A stretch of DNA of 29,798 nucleotides from an uncultured Bacilli bacterium (GTDB lineage: Bacteria > Bacillota_I > Bacilli_A > RF39 > UBA660), in NCBI GenBank assembly GCA_934096015.1, contig CAKOLD010000009.1:1-29798 (forward strand). The letters run 5' to 3'. Shown one piece after another: positions 1 to 6,522 of this stretch; positions within the stretch are counted from its first letter, which is position 1, and every line of letters begins with the position of its first letter. Under the pieces are notes generated by a model that was given only the letters and a program-made list of their open reading frames with translations, had not been told where the DNA came from and searched no databases. The translations under genes and the position numbers were made by a program.

Positions 1-10
1 CCCCCCCCCC
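1..10. repeat. Homopolymer of ten C at the window edge
   Basis: Ten consecutive C open the window in an otherwise very AT-rich sequence. It lies beyond the terminator of the first gene. It may be a natural phase-variable tract or an artefact at a contig end; nothing in the window decides between these. Confidence 0.6.
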
Positions 11-21
11 TTGTCAAGACA

Positions 22-49
22 TAAAAAAAAAGCAGTATTTACTGCTTTT
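22..49 (-). terminator. Intrinsic terminator of the first surface-protein gene
   Basis: A perfect 9-bp stem (28-36 with 41-49) with a 4-base loop is followed on the minus strand by a run of T (A run at 23-31 on the plus strand). The TAA stop of the gene lies partly inside the stem. Confidence 0.9.
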
Positions 50-1460
50 AGCTGATTACATCATATTGCCATACAACATTATAAACAATACCATAATCAC
101 ATTTTCCAGTTTCTCCGTTAATTGTGAAAGTGCTTCTACATTGTTCAGCTACGTTACCAGACCAAACTACCCATCTATCATACTCATAGCTGTTTTCTTT
201 TGAAACTCTAATATTATACATTCTTGCTAAATAATTTGGATTAGTACTGTAATTATCCCATACAGAATATTTATATCCATCAAATGTTGATGTATGTAAG
301 TTTCTGTAAGATACTAAATCAGATTGACTGTACATTGATCTAGCGTTACCTACTGATACAATTTTAACATTTTTTATATTACTGTTATTTTGTAATTCAC
401 TAGGTATTCTTAATTTGTGTGTAACTGTAAAGTAAGATGTTCCATAGTTACCCCAACCAGCACTGTAAACTTGTTTAGTTATTGTCTTAGTTTCCCAATA
501 ATAAGCTTCTAATGTAATATCGCTTGTAATTGGTGTATTAAAGTCAAATAAACGTCCGTTATAATACCATCCAATAAATCTTGCATTTCTCTTATAAGGA
601 TTACTTGGTCTATAGGCTGTATCATATCTTTCAACATATTGATTACTTACAGATGAACCACCGTTACTATCAAAATATACTGTATATTTTCTTGTTGTAT
701 TAGTTTGATTATAATCAGTTGTTCTTCTACTTGTAGTTCTACGATATGTTGTTGTAGTTTTTCTTCTTTTTGTAGTAGTTTGTCCATCACTCATATCTAC
801 AACTTGAGTTGATCTTTCATTGTTGTTGCTTCCAGTATTATCATTGTTGCTATTGTTATTGTTACTATTTACATTGTTGAAACTGTTATTATAAGTTACA
901 GAACTTTTATTACTTGAAGATTTTGAAGAATTTGAAGAACTAGAGCTACTAGATTTTGAACTTGATGATTTACTATCATTTTGATCTTGTTGTAATTTCT
1001 TAATAGCTTGAGTACATTCGTCTCCTTCACATTCACATCCAATTTGAACAACAGTATAATTAGAAGTTCCTCCACATGTTAAAGTTGCTTTTAATTTATA
1101 TTGTCCACCATCGTTTGTTAAAGAAACATAACTATTTTCTCTATTACATTCGTTTCCATTTTCATCATATAATTCTTTAATATCACCTTTAGTTAATAAC
1201 TCAGATAATGTAGTCATTACAGTTTGACCTTCTGCAGGGTAATTACTATAATCATAATAATTTTCTCCTGCTTGTCTTAAACTTTCAAGGTTTGCATTAA
1301 ATAATTGTGTTGCTGTTGTAGTTGTATTTTTGTTTCCATTTTCTCTATTAGTGAATATTTCATATCCTTTAAAGATTATGAATACTAATACTGCTACAAT
1401 TGCAACTTTAATAAATAAACTTTTCCAATCAATTGAAACTGTGTTGTTATTTTCGTACAT
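48..1460 (-). CDS. Membrane-anchored InlB-repeat surface protein with pilin-like ectodomain
   Basis: Predicted surface protein of 470 residues. Residues 13-31 form one membrane segment with a short cytoplasmic N-terminus and no signal-peptidase site. Residues about 50-155 resemble the globular part of type IV pilin-like proteins and carry cysteines at 105, 129, 142, 144 and 149. A Ser/Asn/Thr-rich low-complexity linker covers about 160-257. Residues 258-323 are one InlB B-type (Listeria-Bacteroides, Flg_new) repeat with the FDSNGG start and the GW core. The C-terminal 145 residues are a Tyr/Trp-rich domain I do not recognise. The start is supported by AAAGGGGGAT seven bases upstream of ATG. 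The gene stands alone between a terminator and two consensus promoters, so strong expression is likely. The role in adhesion is inferred from repeat type and topology only. Confidence 0.8.
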   Translation of the reverse strand: MYENNNTVSIDWKSLFIKVAIVAVLVFIIFKGYEIFTNRENGNKNTTTTATQLFNANLESLRQAGENYYDYSNYPAEGQTVMTTLSELLTKGDIKELYDENGNECNRENSYVSLTNDGGQYKLKATLTCGGTSNYTVVQIGCECEGDECTQAIKKLQQDQNDSKSSSSKSSSSSSSNSSKSSSNKSSVTYNNSFNNVNSNNNNSNNDNTGSNNNERSTQVVDMSDGQTTTKRRKTTTTYRRTTSRRTTDYNQTNTTRKYTVYFDSNGGSSVSNQYVERYDTAYRPSNPYKRNARFIGWYYNGRLFDFNTPITSDITLEAYYWETKTITKQVYSAGWGNYGTSYFTVTHKLRIPSELQNNSNIKNVKIVSVGNARSMYSQSDLVSYRNLHTSTFDGYKYSVWDNYSTNPNYLARMYNIRVSKENSYEYDRWVVWSGNVAEQCRSTFTINGETGKCDYGIVYNVVWQYDVIS

Positions 1461-1513
1461 AAATAATCCCCCTTTACGAATTCTATTGCCTTTTTTCTTT
1501 CTGTTTGCCGTGT

Positions 1514-1542
1514 ATTATACAAAATACTTTAGTATTTGTCAA
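1514..1542 (-). promoter_or_regulatory. Consensus sigma-A promoter P2 of the surface-protein gene
   Basis: TTGACA (1537-1542), 17-bp spacer, TATAAT (1514-1519): a perfect match in both boxes. The spacer is itself an inverted repeat, AAATACT-TT-AGTATTT (1522-1537), which touches the -35 box and could be an operator. Confidence 0.85.
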
Positions 1543-1603
1543 TACAAAGTTTATATCCAAATTAAGGTTTTAGAAAGAAATCCAACCCCCAATTGGTATA
1601 AGC

Positions 1604-1632
1604 ATTATAGCATATTTACATAAAATTGTCAA
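1604..1632 (-). promoter_or_regulatory. Second consensus sigma-A promoter P1 of the surface-protein gene
   Basis: TTGACA (1627-1632), 17-bp spacer, TATAAT (1604-1609), again with both boxes perfect, 90 bp upstream of P2. The -35 box overlaps the stop codon of the preceding PLP-enzyme gene, so no separate intergenic space is used. Confidence 0.85.
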
Positions 1633-2870
1633 TTTCGGCTTTCTAATAGGTGTTTTAAAGCCATTTCTAATCCTAATTTTCCATATTCATATGTTAGGCT
1701 TCCTTGCATGTAAGCAATATAAGGCTTTCTTATTGGCCCATCGCAAGATAATTCGATTGAAGAACCTTGTGTGAATGACCCACTTGCCATAATTACTTGA
1801 TCATCATACCCTGGCATATCCACTGGTATAGGAAGAACATGAGCATCTATTGCTGAGCCCATTTGAATTCCTTCTGTAAATTTTATCAGTAATTCTTTTT
1901 TATTAAAAATTATATTTTGAACAATATCACATCTTGGATCATTATATTTGGGTTCTACATCGTATCCAAGTTTTTCTAAAACAAAGCTTGTAAGAATAGC
2001 TGTTTTTAAACTTGCTGCCACTACGCTTGGTGCCATATAAATTCCTTTTAAAAATAATTTGTTTGCCCCTAATGATGGTCCAACTTCTTTTCCTTCACCT
2101 GGCAAAGTTAGTCTTTCAGCACATAGTTCAATATATTCTTTTTTACCTACAATATATGCTCCATTTTCTGCAATACCTCCACCAAGATTTTTAATAAGTG
2201 ATCCTACAACAATGTCTGCTCCTATTTCTGTAGGAAACATAGGTTCAACAAATTCACAGTAGCAGTTATCAATCATAATAATTGTTTTTGGGCTTATGCT
2301 TTTTATATATTTTATAACTTTTTCTATTTTATCAATAGATAAAGTTTTTCTTGTTGAGTATCCTTTACTTCTTTGAATTTCGATTAATTTTACAGAATTG
2401 TTTTCAAGATATTGTTTAATAGAATTATAATCAAAATCATTATTAATTAACTCTATTTCATCATATTTTATTCCAAAAGATTTTAAAGAGCTATTATTTT
2501 CTTTAATTCCTATAACTTCATGCAGAGTATCATATGGAGTACCTGATATTGAAAGTAGAATATCATTTGGTCTTAAAAGTGCAAAGAGTGCAACTGTTAA
2601 AGCATGAGATCCAGAAATAAATTGATTTCTAACTAAAGCGTCTTCAGCTTTAAAAATGGTTTTGTAAACATTTTCTATAGCAGTTCTTCCAGCATCTCCA
2701 TAACCATAACCTGTTGTTTCATTAAAATGATTTTCGCTTATTTTAGCTTGATGAAATGCATCTAATACTTTTTGACTGTTTTCTAAACAATTATTATCTA
2801 TTTCTTTAAATATTTCTGTAAGGTTACTTTCTGATTCATTAATTAATTTTCTTATATTCATTGTTATCAT
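1629..2870 (-). CDS. PLP-dependent methionine gamma-lyase family protein (YnbB/aluminium-resistance type)
   Basis: Fold-type I PLP enzyme of the Met_gamma_lyase family (PF06838), whose members include B. subtilis YnbB and are often annotated as aluminium resistance protein; the true substrate is not established. Of about 410 residues, typical motifs are TTGYGYGDAGR near residue 52, the RNQFISGSHA cofactor-phosphate region, MIDNCYCEF with the cofactor Asp, GSLIKNLGGGI with the Schiff-base Lys, and LPGEGKEVGP. It is full length. The ATG at 2870 has a weak ribosome site; the in-frame ATG at 2861, preceded by GGATGAT, is an equally good start. The 5' end overlaps the upstream dehydrogenase gene by 23-32 bases, implying translational coupling and a shared transcript. 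The family call is firm, the reaction is not. Confidence 0.9.
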   Translation of the reverse strand: MITMNIRKLINESESNLTEIFKEIDNNCLENSQKVLDAFHQAKISENHFNETTGYGYGDAGRTAIENVYKTIFKAEDALVRNQFISGSHALTVALFALLRPNDILLSISGTPYDTLHEVIGIKENNSSLKSFGIKYDEIELINNDFDYNSIKQYLENNSVKLIEIQRSKGYSTRKTLSIDKIEKVIKYIKSISPKTIIMIDNCYCEFVEPMFPTEIGADIVVGSLIKNLGGGIAENGAYIVGKKEYIELCAERLTLPGEGKEVGPSLGANKLFLKGIYMAPSVVAASLKTAILTSFVLEKLGYDVEPKYNDPRCDIVQNIIFNKKELLIKFTEGIQMGSAIDAHVLPIPVDMPGYDDQVIMASGSFTQGSSIELSCDGPIRKPYIAYMQGSLTYEYGKLGLEMALKHLLESRN

Positions 2871-3537
2871 CCATTCTTATTATTGTACCGTTTTTTTCAT
2901 TGCTCTTTATAATATTTTTTATTACTTGTATAATTGATTCAATTTTAATTAAATATTTTTGATTTATTCTTTTCATTTCTTTTTCTAGAAAATCTTGATT
3001 CATTTCTTTTATTGTCTTAGTGTCAACGTAATTTAATACTAATCCATAAATATGTATATCTTTATAAATGTATGCTAATTGTTTTGTTAAATGTAATAAC
3101 GCTGATTTAGATGTGGCATATGGAAGATTGTATTCATTAAAGGTATCTATTCCATCCGTTGATAAAATGTTTATAACTTTTAAATTATTGTTATAGAGTT
3201 TTTTAATTATATAAAATGGTGCAATTACATTTATTTTAAAAGCATTTTCTAAATCATTTATTAAAATATTATCTATCTCATTATCTTTGGAATATGCAGC
3301 TCCATTAATAATTAAATCTATTTGTTTGTACTTGTTTTTTATTTCTGTTATTATTTTTTCTAAATCTTCTTTGTCATTAAGGTCACACTTATAAACATCA
3401 GGTATTTCTTTTAGATTTTTAGTATTTACTAAAGAATTGTGTTCTATTAAAATCAAGTGGTACTCTTCTTGTAATGATTCAACAATTTTAAAAATTATTT
3501 CACTACTTGCTCCAGTTATTAGTGCATTTTTTTTCAT
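2839..3537 (-). CDS. Short-chain dehydrogenase/reductase (SDR), divergent
   Basis: Rossmann-fold oxidoreductase of 232 residues. The N-terminus has ITGASSE where most SDRs have TGASSGIG, so the second half of the glycine motif is altered. NGAA stands in place of NNAG. The catalytic Ser (NILSTDG), Tyr and Lys (YATSK) are all present. The C-terminal part is short and Lys/Ile-rich. The start is backed by AGAGGGAT upstream of ATG. It is first in a two-gene unit with the PLP enzyme, with overlapping ends, which suggests the two work on related metabolites. The substrate is unknown. Weak nucleotide binding is possible given the changed glycine motif. Confidence 0.85.
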   Translation of the reverse strand: MKKNALITGASSEIIFKIVESLQEEYHLILIEHNSLVNTKNLKEIPDVYKCDLNDKEDLEKIITEIKNKYKQIDLIINGAAYSKDNEIDNILINDLENAFKINVIAPFYIIKKLYNNNLKVINILSTDGIDTFNEYNLPYATSKSALLHLTKQLAYIYKDIHIYGLVLNYVDTKTIKEMNQDFLEKEMKRINQKYLIKIESIIQVIKNIIKSNEKNGTIIRMDDNNEYKKIN

Positions 3538-3554
3538 TTTTATCCCTCTTTTTT

Positions 3555-3583
3555 AGTTTACTATTGCGTTTATACCTTGTCAA
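3555..3583 (-). promoter_or_regulatory. Promoter of the SDR/PLP-enzyme operon
   Basis: TTGACA (3578-3583), 17-bp spacer, TAAACT (3555-3560). The -35 box begins inside the T run of the uppP terminator, so terminator and promoter are fused. Confidence 0.7.
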
Positions 3584-3614
3584 ATAAAAAAACTTTACTT
3601 AATGAAAGTAAAGT
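3582..3614 (-). terminator. Intrinsic terminator of uppP
   Basis: Perfect 9-bp stem, 3592-3600 with 3606-3614, five-base loop, followed on the minus strand by a run of T. The uppP stop codon lies inside the stem. Confidence 0.85.
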
Positions 3615-4404
3615 ATAAAATTATTATAATTCCTAAAACTATTCTGTACCAGCCAAATGCTTTGAAATCATTTTTCTTAATGTATTTAAGTAAATATTTT
3701 ATTGTTAAAAGTGATACTATAAAGGCACTTAACATACCTATCAATAAAACAAGTAATTCAAAAGAAGTGAATGAAAAACCAAATTTAATAATTTTTAAAA
3801 ATGAGGCGCCGGCCATAACAGGTATTGCTAGAAAGAACGTATATTCTGCAGCAACACTCCTATCCATTCCCATTAGTAATCCACCTAATATAGTTGCTCC
3901 ACTACGACTGGTTCCGGGTATTAAAGCAAGTAATTGAAAAAATCCTATATATAGTGCTAATTTTGGAGTTATTTCTTTTAAATCATTTATTGTAGTTTTT
4001 TTATTTTTTCGATAATTTTCTACAACAATAAACAAAATACCATAAATAATTAAAGTGATGGACACTGTCAAAGAATTATAAAAATACTTGTCTATTGTAT
4101 CATCAAATAATATTCCAATTATACCTGCAGGAATGCATCCTATTAAAACTTTAACCCATAAATTTATGGTGTCTTTTCTTTCTTTTTCATCCTTCTTAAA
4201 AGGGTTTAATTTTTTAAAGTAAAGAAAAATAACTGATAGTATAGCTCCTAGTTGAATTACAACTAGAAACATTTCCATAAATTCTTTTGATACGTTTAAT
4301 TTTATAAATTCATTTGCTAATATCATGTGACCAGTACTACTTATTGGTAGCCATTCTGTTATTCCTTCAATTAATCCTAAAATTAAAACTTTTATTATTT
4401 CCAT
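3595..4404 (-). CDS. uppP: Undecaprenyl-diphosphate phosphatase (BacA/UppP family)
   Basis: Integral membrane phosphatase that recycles undecaprenyl diphosphate to the monophosphate, the lipid carrier for peptidoglycan and wall polymers; overexpression of this family is known to give bacitracin resistance. The 269 residues are full length, with about eight hydrophobic segments. Both signature motifs are intact: EGITEWLPISSTGHM at residues 14-28 with the catalytic Glu residues, and PGTSRSGATILGG with the Arg and Ser near the middle. The start is supported by AAAGGTGAT before ATG. It is monocistronic: its own terminator follows, and a perfect 16-bp palindrome lies just upstream. Confidence 0.96.
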   Translation of the reverse strand: MEIIKVLILGLIEGITEWLPISSTGHMILANEFIKLNVSKEFMEMFLVVIQLGAILSVIFLYFKKLNPFKKDEKERKDTINLWVKVLIGCIPAGIIGILFDDTIDKYFYNSLTVSITLIIYGILFIVVENYRKNKKTTINDLKEITPKLALYIGFFQLLALIPGTSRSGATILGGLLMGMDRSVAAEYTFFLAIPVMAGASFLKIIKFGFSFTSFELLVLLIGMLSAFIVSLLTIKYLLKYIKKNDFKAFGWYRIVLGIIIILYFTFIK

Positions 4405-4420
4405 TTTATCACCTTTATTA

Positions 4421-4436
4421 AATCTTATATAAGATT
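4421..4436. promoter_or_regulatory. 16-bp perfect palindrome upstream of uppP
   Basis: AATCTTAT followed by ATAAGATT, 17 bases upstream of the uppP start codon and just downstream of a possible extended -10 (TGATAAT) on the minus strand. Its position in the leader fits an operator, but no regulator can be named. Confidence 0.4.
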
Positions 4437-4449
4437 ATCATAAAATATT

Positions 4450-4484
4450 AAAAAAATCTAGCCGGAGTAAATTAGCTAGATTTT
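4450..4484 (-). terminator. Intrinsic terminator after the second SDR gene
   Basis: 10-bp stem, 4453-4462 with 4475-4484, 12-base loop; A/T runs on both sides make it usable in both directions. On the minus strand it ends transcription of the dehydrogenase gene at 4608-5381. The 120 bases between gene and hairpin hold only an unused AAGAAAGGAG ribosome-site-like sequence near 4559. Confidence 0.8.
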
Positions 4485-4607
4485 CGTATTTATAAAACAA
4501 AAGCTATGTATGATTTTTTATTATTGTAGTATTAATGAATTAAATTATTTATCACTTCTCCTTTCTTACAAATTAATAATAATATTTTTTTATGTAATAA
4601 ATATGTT

Positions 4608-5381
4608 TTATTTATGTAATTTTTGTGAATTTTTTATTTTAGCATTTTGGATATAATAATTTAATTTTAATGCTATAGTGTATGGCAAGATTTTATTAAA
4701 GAAGATAGCTAGTTTCATCTTTAGAGTTGGAATTATAATTAATTTTCTTTTTAAAGTTTTATCAACTGCATATTTAGCTACATATTTAGCACTGGCACTT
4801 TTAGTATTAAAAGATCCATGAGCAACTTTATTAAACTCGGTATCAACTGGCCCTGGACATAAAGCGGTTATTACAACATTACTGTTTTGATGTTTTAGTT
4901 CTTCATTAATAGCCATTGTTTGTTTTAAAACATAGTTTTTTGTTGAATAGTATGTTGATAGTTTTGGTCCAGCCATGAATCCAGCACTACTTGCTACATT
5001 AAGAATATAACCATAATTTCTATTAGTAAAATCTTTTAAAAATAATTTAGTTAGAATATGAACCGTTTTAATGTTTAAATTAATCATTTTTAATTCTGTA
5101 TCTAAATCAGTTTCTGTAAAAAAACCAAATAATCCAAAACCTGCGTTATTTACTAAAAAATCAATATTTTTATCTTTAGTTAATTCGTATAATTTAAATA
5201 CATTTTCTTCTATTGATAAATCTAATTCTATAATATCTGTTTTTGTTTTACAAAGTTTTTTGGTTTCTTCTAGTTTTGTTTTTCTTCTTCCTACAATAAT
5301 TAAGTCATATCCTAATTTACTTAAATAAATACTTATTTCTTTTCCAATACCGCTTGATGCTCCTGTAATTAATGCTAGCAT
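4608..5381 (-). CDS. Short-chain dehydrogenase/reductase (SDR), classical
   Basis: Classical SDR of 257 residues with all key motifs: TGASSGIG at residues 6-13 for NAD(P) binding, NNAG near residue 87, catalytic Ser in VASSAG, and YYSTK with the catalytic Tyr/Lys pair. VGRRKTK after the second beta strand, with two Arg, favours NADP(H). The PGPVDTEF loop and a C-terminal hydrophobic stretch resemble the DltE/YqjQ-like group of broad-substrate reductases. AAAGGTGAT precedes ATG. It has its own extended -10 promoter and its own terminator, so it is a separate unit from the neighbouring uppP. The substrate cannot be read from the sequence. Confidence 0.92.
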   Translation of the reverse strand: MLALITGASSGIGKEISIYLSKLGYDLIIVGRRKTKLEETKKLCKTKTDIIELDLSIEENVFKLYELTKDKNIDFLVNNAGFGLFGFFTETDLDTELKMINLNIKTVHILTKLFLKDFTNRNYGYILNVASSAGFMAGPKLSTYYSTKNYVLKQTMAINEELKHQNSNVVITALCPGPVDTEFNKVAHGSFNTKSASAKYVAKYAVDKTLKRKLIIIPTLKMKLAIFFNKILPYTIALKLNYYIQNAKIKNSQKLHK

Positions 5382-5397
5382 ATTATCACCTTTTTAC

Positions 5398-5406
5398 ATT
5401 ATAACA
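5398..5406 (-). promoter_or_regulatory. Extended -10 promoter of the classical SDR gene
   Basis: TG-T-TATAAT reading on the minus strand (-10 at 5398-5403), with no good -35. It starts directly at the end of the T run of the terminator of the preceding gene. Confidence 0.55.
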
Positions 5407-5438
5407 AAAAAAGTAGGAATTAAACATTATTTCCTACT
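5406..5438 (-). terminator. Intrinsic terminator of the four-helix membrane protein gene
   Basis: 8-bp stem, AGTAGGAA (5412-5419) with TTCCTACT (5431-5438), followed on the minus strand by seven T. Confidence 0.85.
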
Positions 5439-5945
5439 AAATATATTCATAATTTTACCAACTTTAAATATTATGTTGTCACAATTTTTAATTGCAACGT
5501 TTTTAAATATTGCTTTACAGCCAACGGTAATTGATGATATTAATGCAGATATGATAATTGTGGCAATTGTAACATTCCAACTGAAGCTTTTTGATAAATT
5601 GATTGCAAGTACTGCACCTAGACCTCCACTTACGATTCCACAAATGTCACCTATAATGTCATTACATATATTGGCTATTACTACAGCATTTTTTATTATT
5701 GAAATACTTTCTTTAGCACCTTTTATTTTTCTACTGTTTTTAGCGTGGAAGGTTTTTTCTTCTGCAGTTAAACAGGCTGTTCCTACCATGTCAAAAACTA
5801 TACCTATGCTTGTAACTAAAAGTATTATAATTGCTAATATTGCGTTATTAAATGTACTGGAAATCACATTTGATATTCCACTGAAAATAGCTGCTAATAT
5901 AAAGGTAATAAAAAAAACCTTATATATCCAGTTATCTTTTTTCAT
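5427..5945 (-). CDS. Four-helix membrane protein, DUF21/CorB-like conserved Firmicutes family
   Basis: Integral membrane protein of 172 residues with about four membrane segments (roughly 10-30, 33-55, 88-118, 122-146). The segment FDMVGTACLTAEEKTFHAK and the following CNDIIGDICGIVSGG are typical of a conserved Firmicutes family usually labelled Mg2+/Co2+ transporter CorB-like after the DUF21 membrane domain. It lacks the CBS and CorC domains of real CorB/CNNM proteins, so ion transport is only a label by analogy. AAGGGGTG is six bases before ATG. The gene lies directly downstream of the large RNA candidate, with no terminator between them; a promoter candidate inside the 3' end of the RNA could also serve it. 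Confidence 0.75.
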   Translation of the reverse strand: MKKDNWIYKVFFITFILAAIFSGISNVISSTFNNAILAIIILLVTSIGIVFDMVGTACLTAEEKTFHAKNSRKIKGAKESISIIKNAVVIANICNDIIGDICGIVSGGLGAVLAINLSKSFSWNVTIATIIISALISSITVGCKAIFKNVAIKNCDNIIFKVGKIMNIFSRK

Positions 5946-5974
5946 TTCGACACCCCTTATATAAAGTCATATAG

Positions 5975-6441
5975 ACATGTATGGTATATTATAAACTAAT
6001 TTTGCGGCTTTGGTCGAGTTGAATTTCTCTATCTTCTACCATTAGTTACCTGCCGGCGATTTCTCTTTAAAGAGGATAACTAGGTGTTGCCTCGCCTAGT
6101 GACTCGATTACCACTTAGTCCACACTTCAAAACTTATAATATGTACACACTAGAGGTTTTCCCTAACACAAAGTGACTATTCTTATTCGCTTTTGCAAAT
6201 ATATTTTCATCTCAAAAATCCCATATATTCACTCACGACATGCACGTTTTCTTCACTGAGTGACTCAACAAAAGGAGTTTTGTTTATATGCCATTATAAC
6301 GCTCCTTAAATTTTAAATTATACATTCACCCTACCCTGCGCTGATAAAGCAAATATACAAAGTGTCATTTTGTACAATTGATGGATTTTTAGCCCCACCT
6401 TCAAATAGTGTTTGTGACTAGTATAATGCACCACACATGCT
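5975..6441 (-). ncRNA. Candidate large structured non-coding RNA, about 467 nt, not recognised
   Basis: No reading frame of note covers this 577-base gap. A near-consensus promoter predicts a start at about 6440. The first bases (6417-6439) pair with 5976-5999 to close the whole molecule: about 22 bp with two G-U pairs, one mismatch and a two-base bulge. Internal hairpins include 6079-6086/6093-6100 (8 bp), 6063-6066/6071-6074, 6229-6235/6257-6263 (7 bp), 6272-6277/6302-6307 and 6356-6361/6369-6374. A larger domain is enclosed by GAGT/ACTC (around 6015-6020 and 6101-6106). The base composition is clearly richer in G+C than the surrounding spacers. It lacks the signature GAGGAAAGTCC of RNase P, the T-arm and CCA end of tmRNA, and the SRP tetraloop core. 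Known large RNAs of Firmicutes such as ROOL, GOLLD, ARRPOF, OLE and raiA were not excluded. Confidence 0.75.
5988..6017 (-). promoter_or_regulatory. Possible internal promoter for the membrane protein gene
   Basis: TCGACC (6012-6017), 18-bp spacer, TATAAT (5988-5993). It lies within the 3' strand of the RNA's closing helix. It could give the downstream gene a short leader independent of the RNA. Confidence 0.4.
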
Positions 6442-6445
6442 AAGC

Positions 6446-6474
6446 ATTTTAGCATATTTTAGGTAAAAAGTCAA
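6446..6474 (-). promoter_or_regulatory. Promoter of the large RNA candidate
   Basis: TTGACT (6469-6474), 17-bp spacer, TAAAAT (6446-6451). The expected start, seven bases on, falls at 6439-6441, exactly where the closing helix of the RNA begins. Confidence 0.8.
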
Positions 6475-6489
6475 ATTTGATAAAATTTG
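6464..6489 (-). terminator. Weak terminator after the radical SAM gene
   Basis: 7-bp stem CAAATTT (6472-6478) with AAATTTG (6483-6489), four-base loop, followed on the minus strand by CTTTTT. The stem overlaps the -35 box of the RNA promoter. A/T-only pairs except one make it weak. Confidence 0.45.
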
Positions 6490-6522
6490 GTGTTAATTTT
6501 TTTACTTATTACTTATATTGAT

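Noticed and set aside
1330..1623. 97-codon plus-strand frame over the surface-gene promoters
   Set aside because: No ribosome site, and it runs antisense through two consensus promoters and the N-terminus of the surface protein.
4485..4607. AAGAAAGGAG ribosome-site-like sequence after the classical SDR gene
   Set aside because: Only a seven-codon GTG frame follows (to a TAA), so there is no gene; likely chance or a remnant.
5473..5964. 163-codon plus-strand frame
   Set aside because: It is the mirror of the four-helix membrane protein gene, whose frame has a ribosome site, promoter candidate and terminator on the minus strand.
5975..6441. RNase P RNA, tmRNA or SRP RNA as the identity of the structured region
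   Set aside because: The invariant GAGGAAAGTCC of RNase P, the tRNA-like T arm and CCA end with a tag frame of tmRNA, and the GGAA/GNAR core of SRP RNA are not found on either strand.
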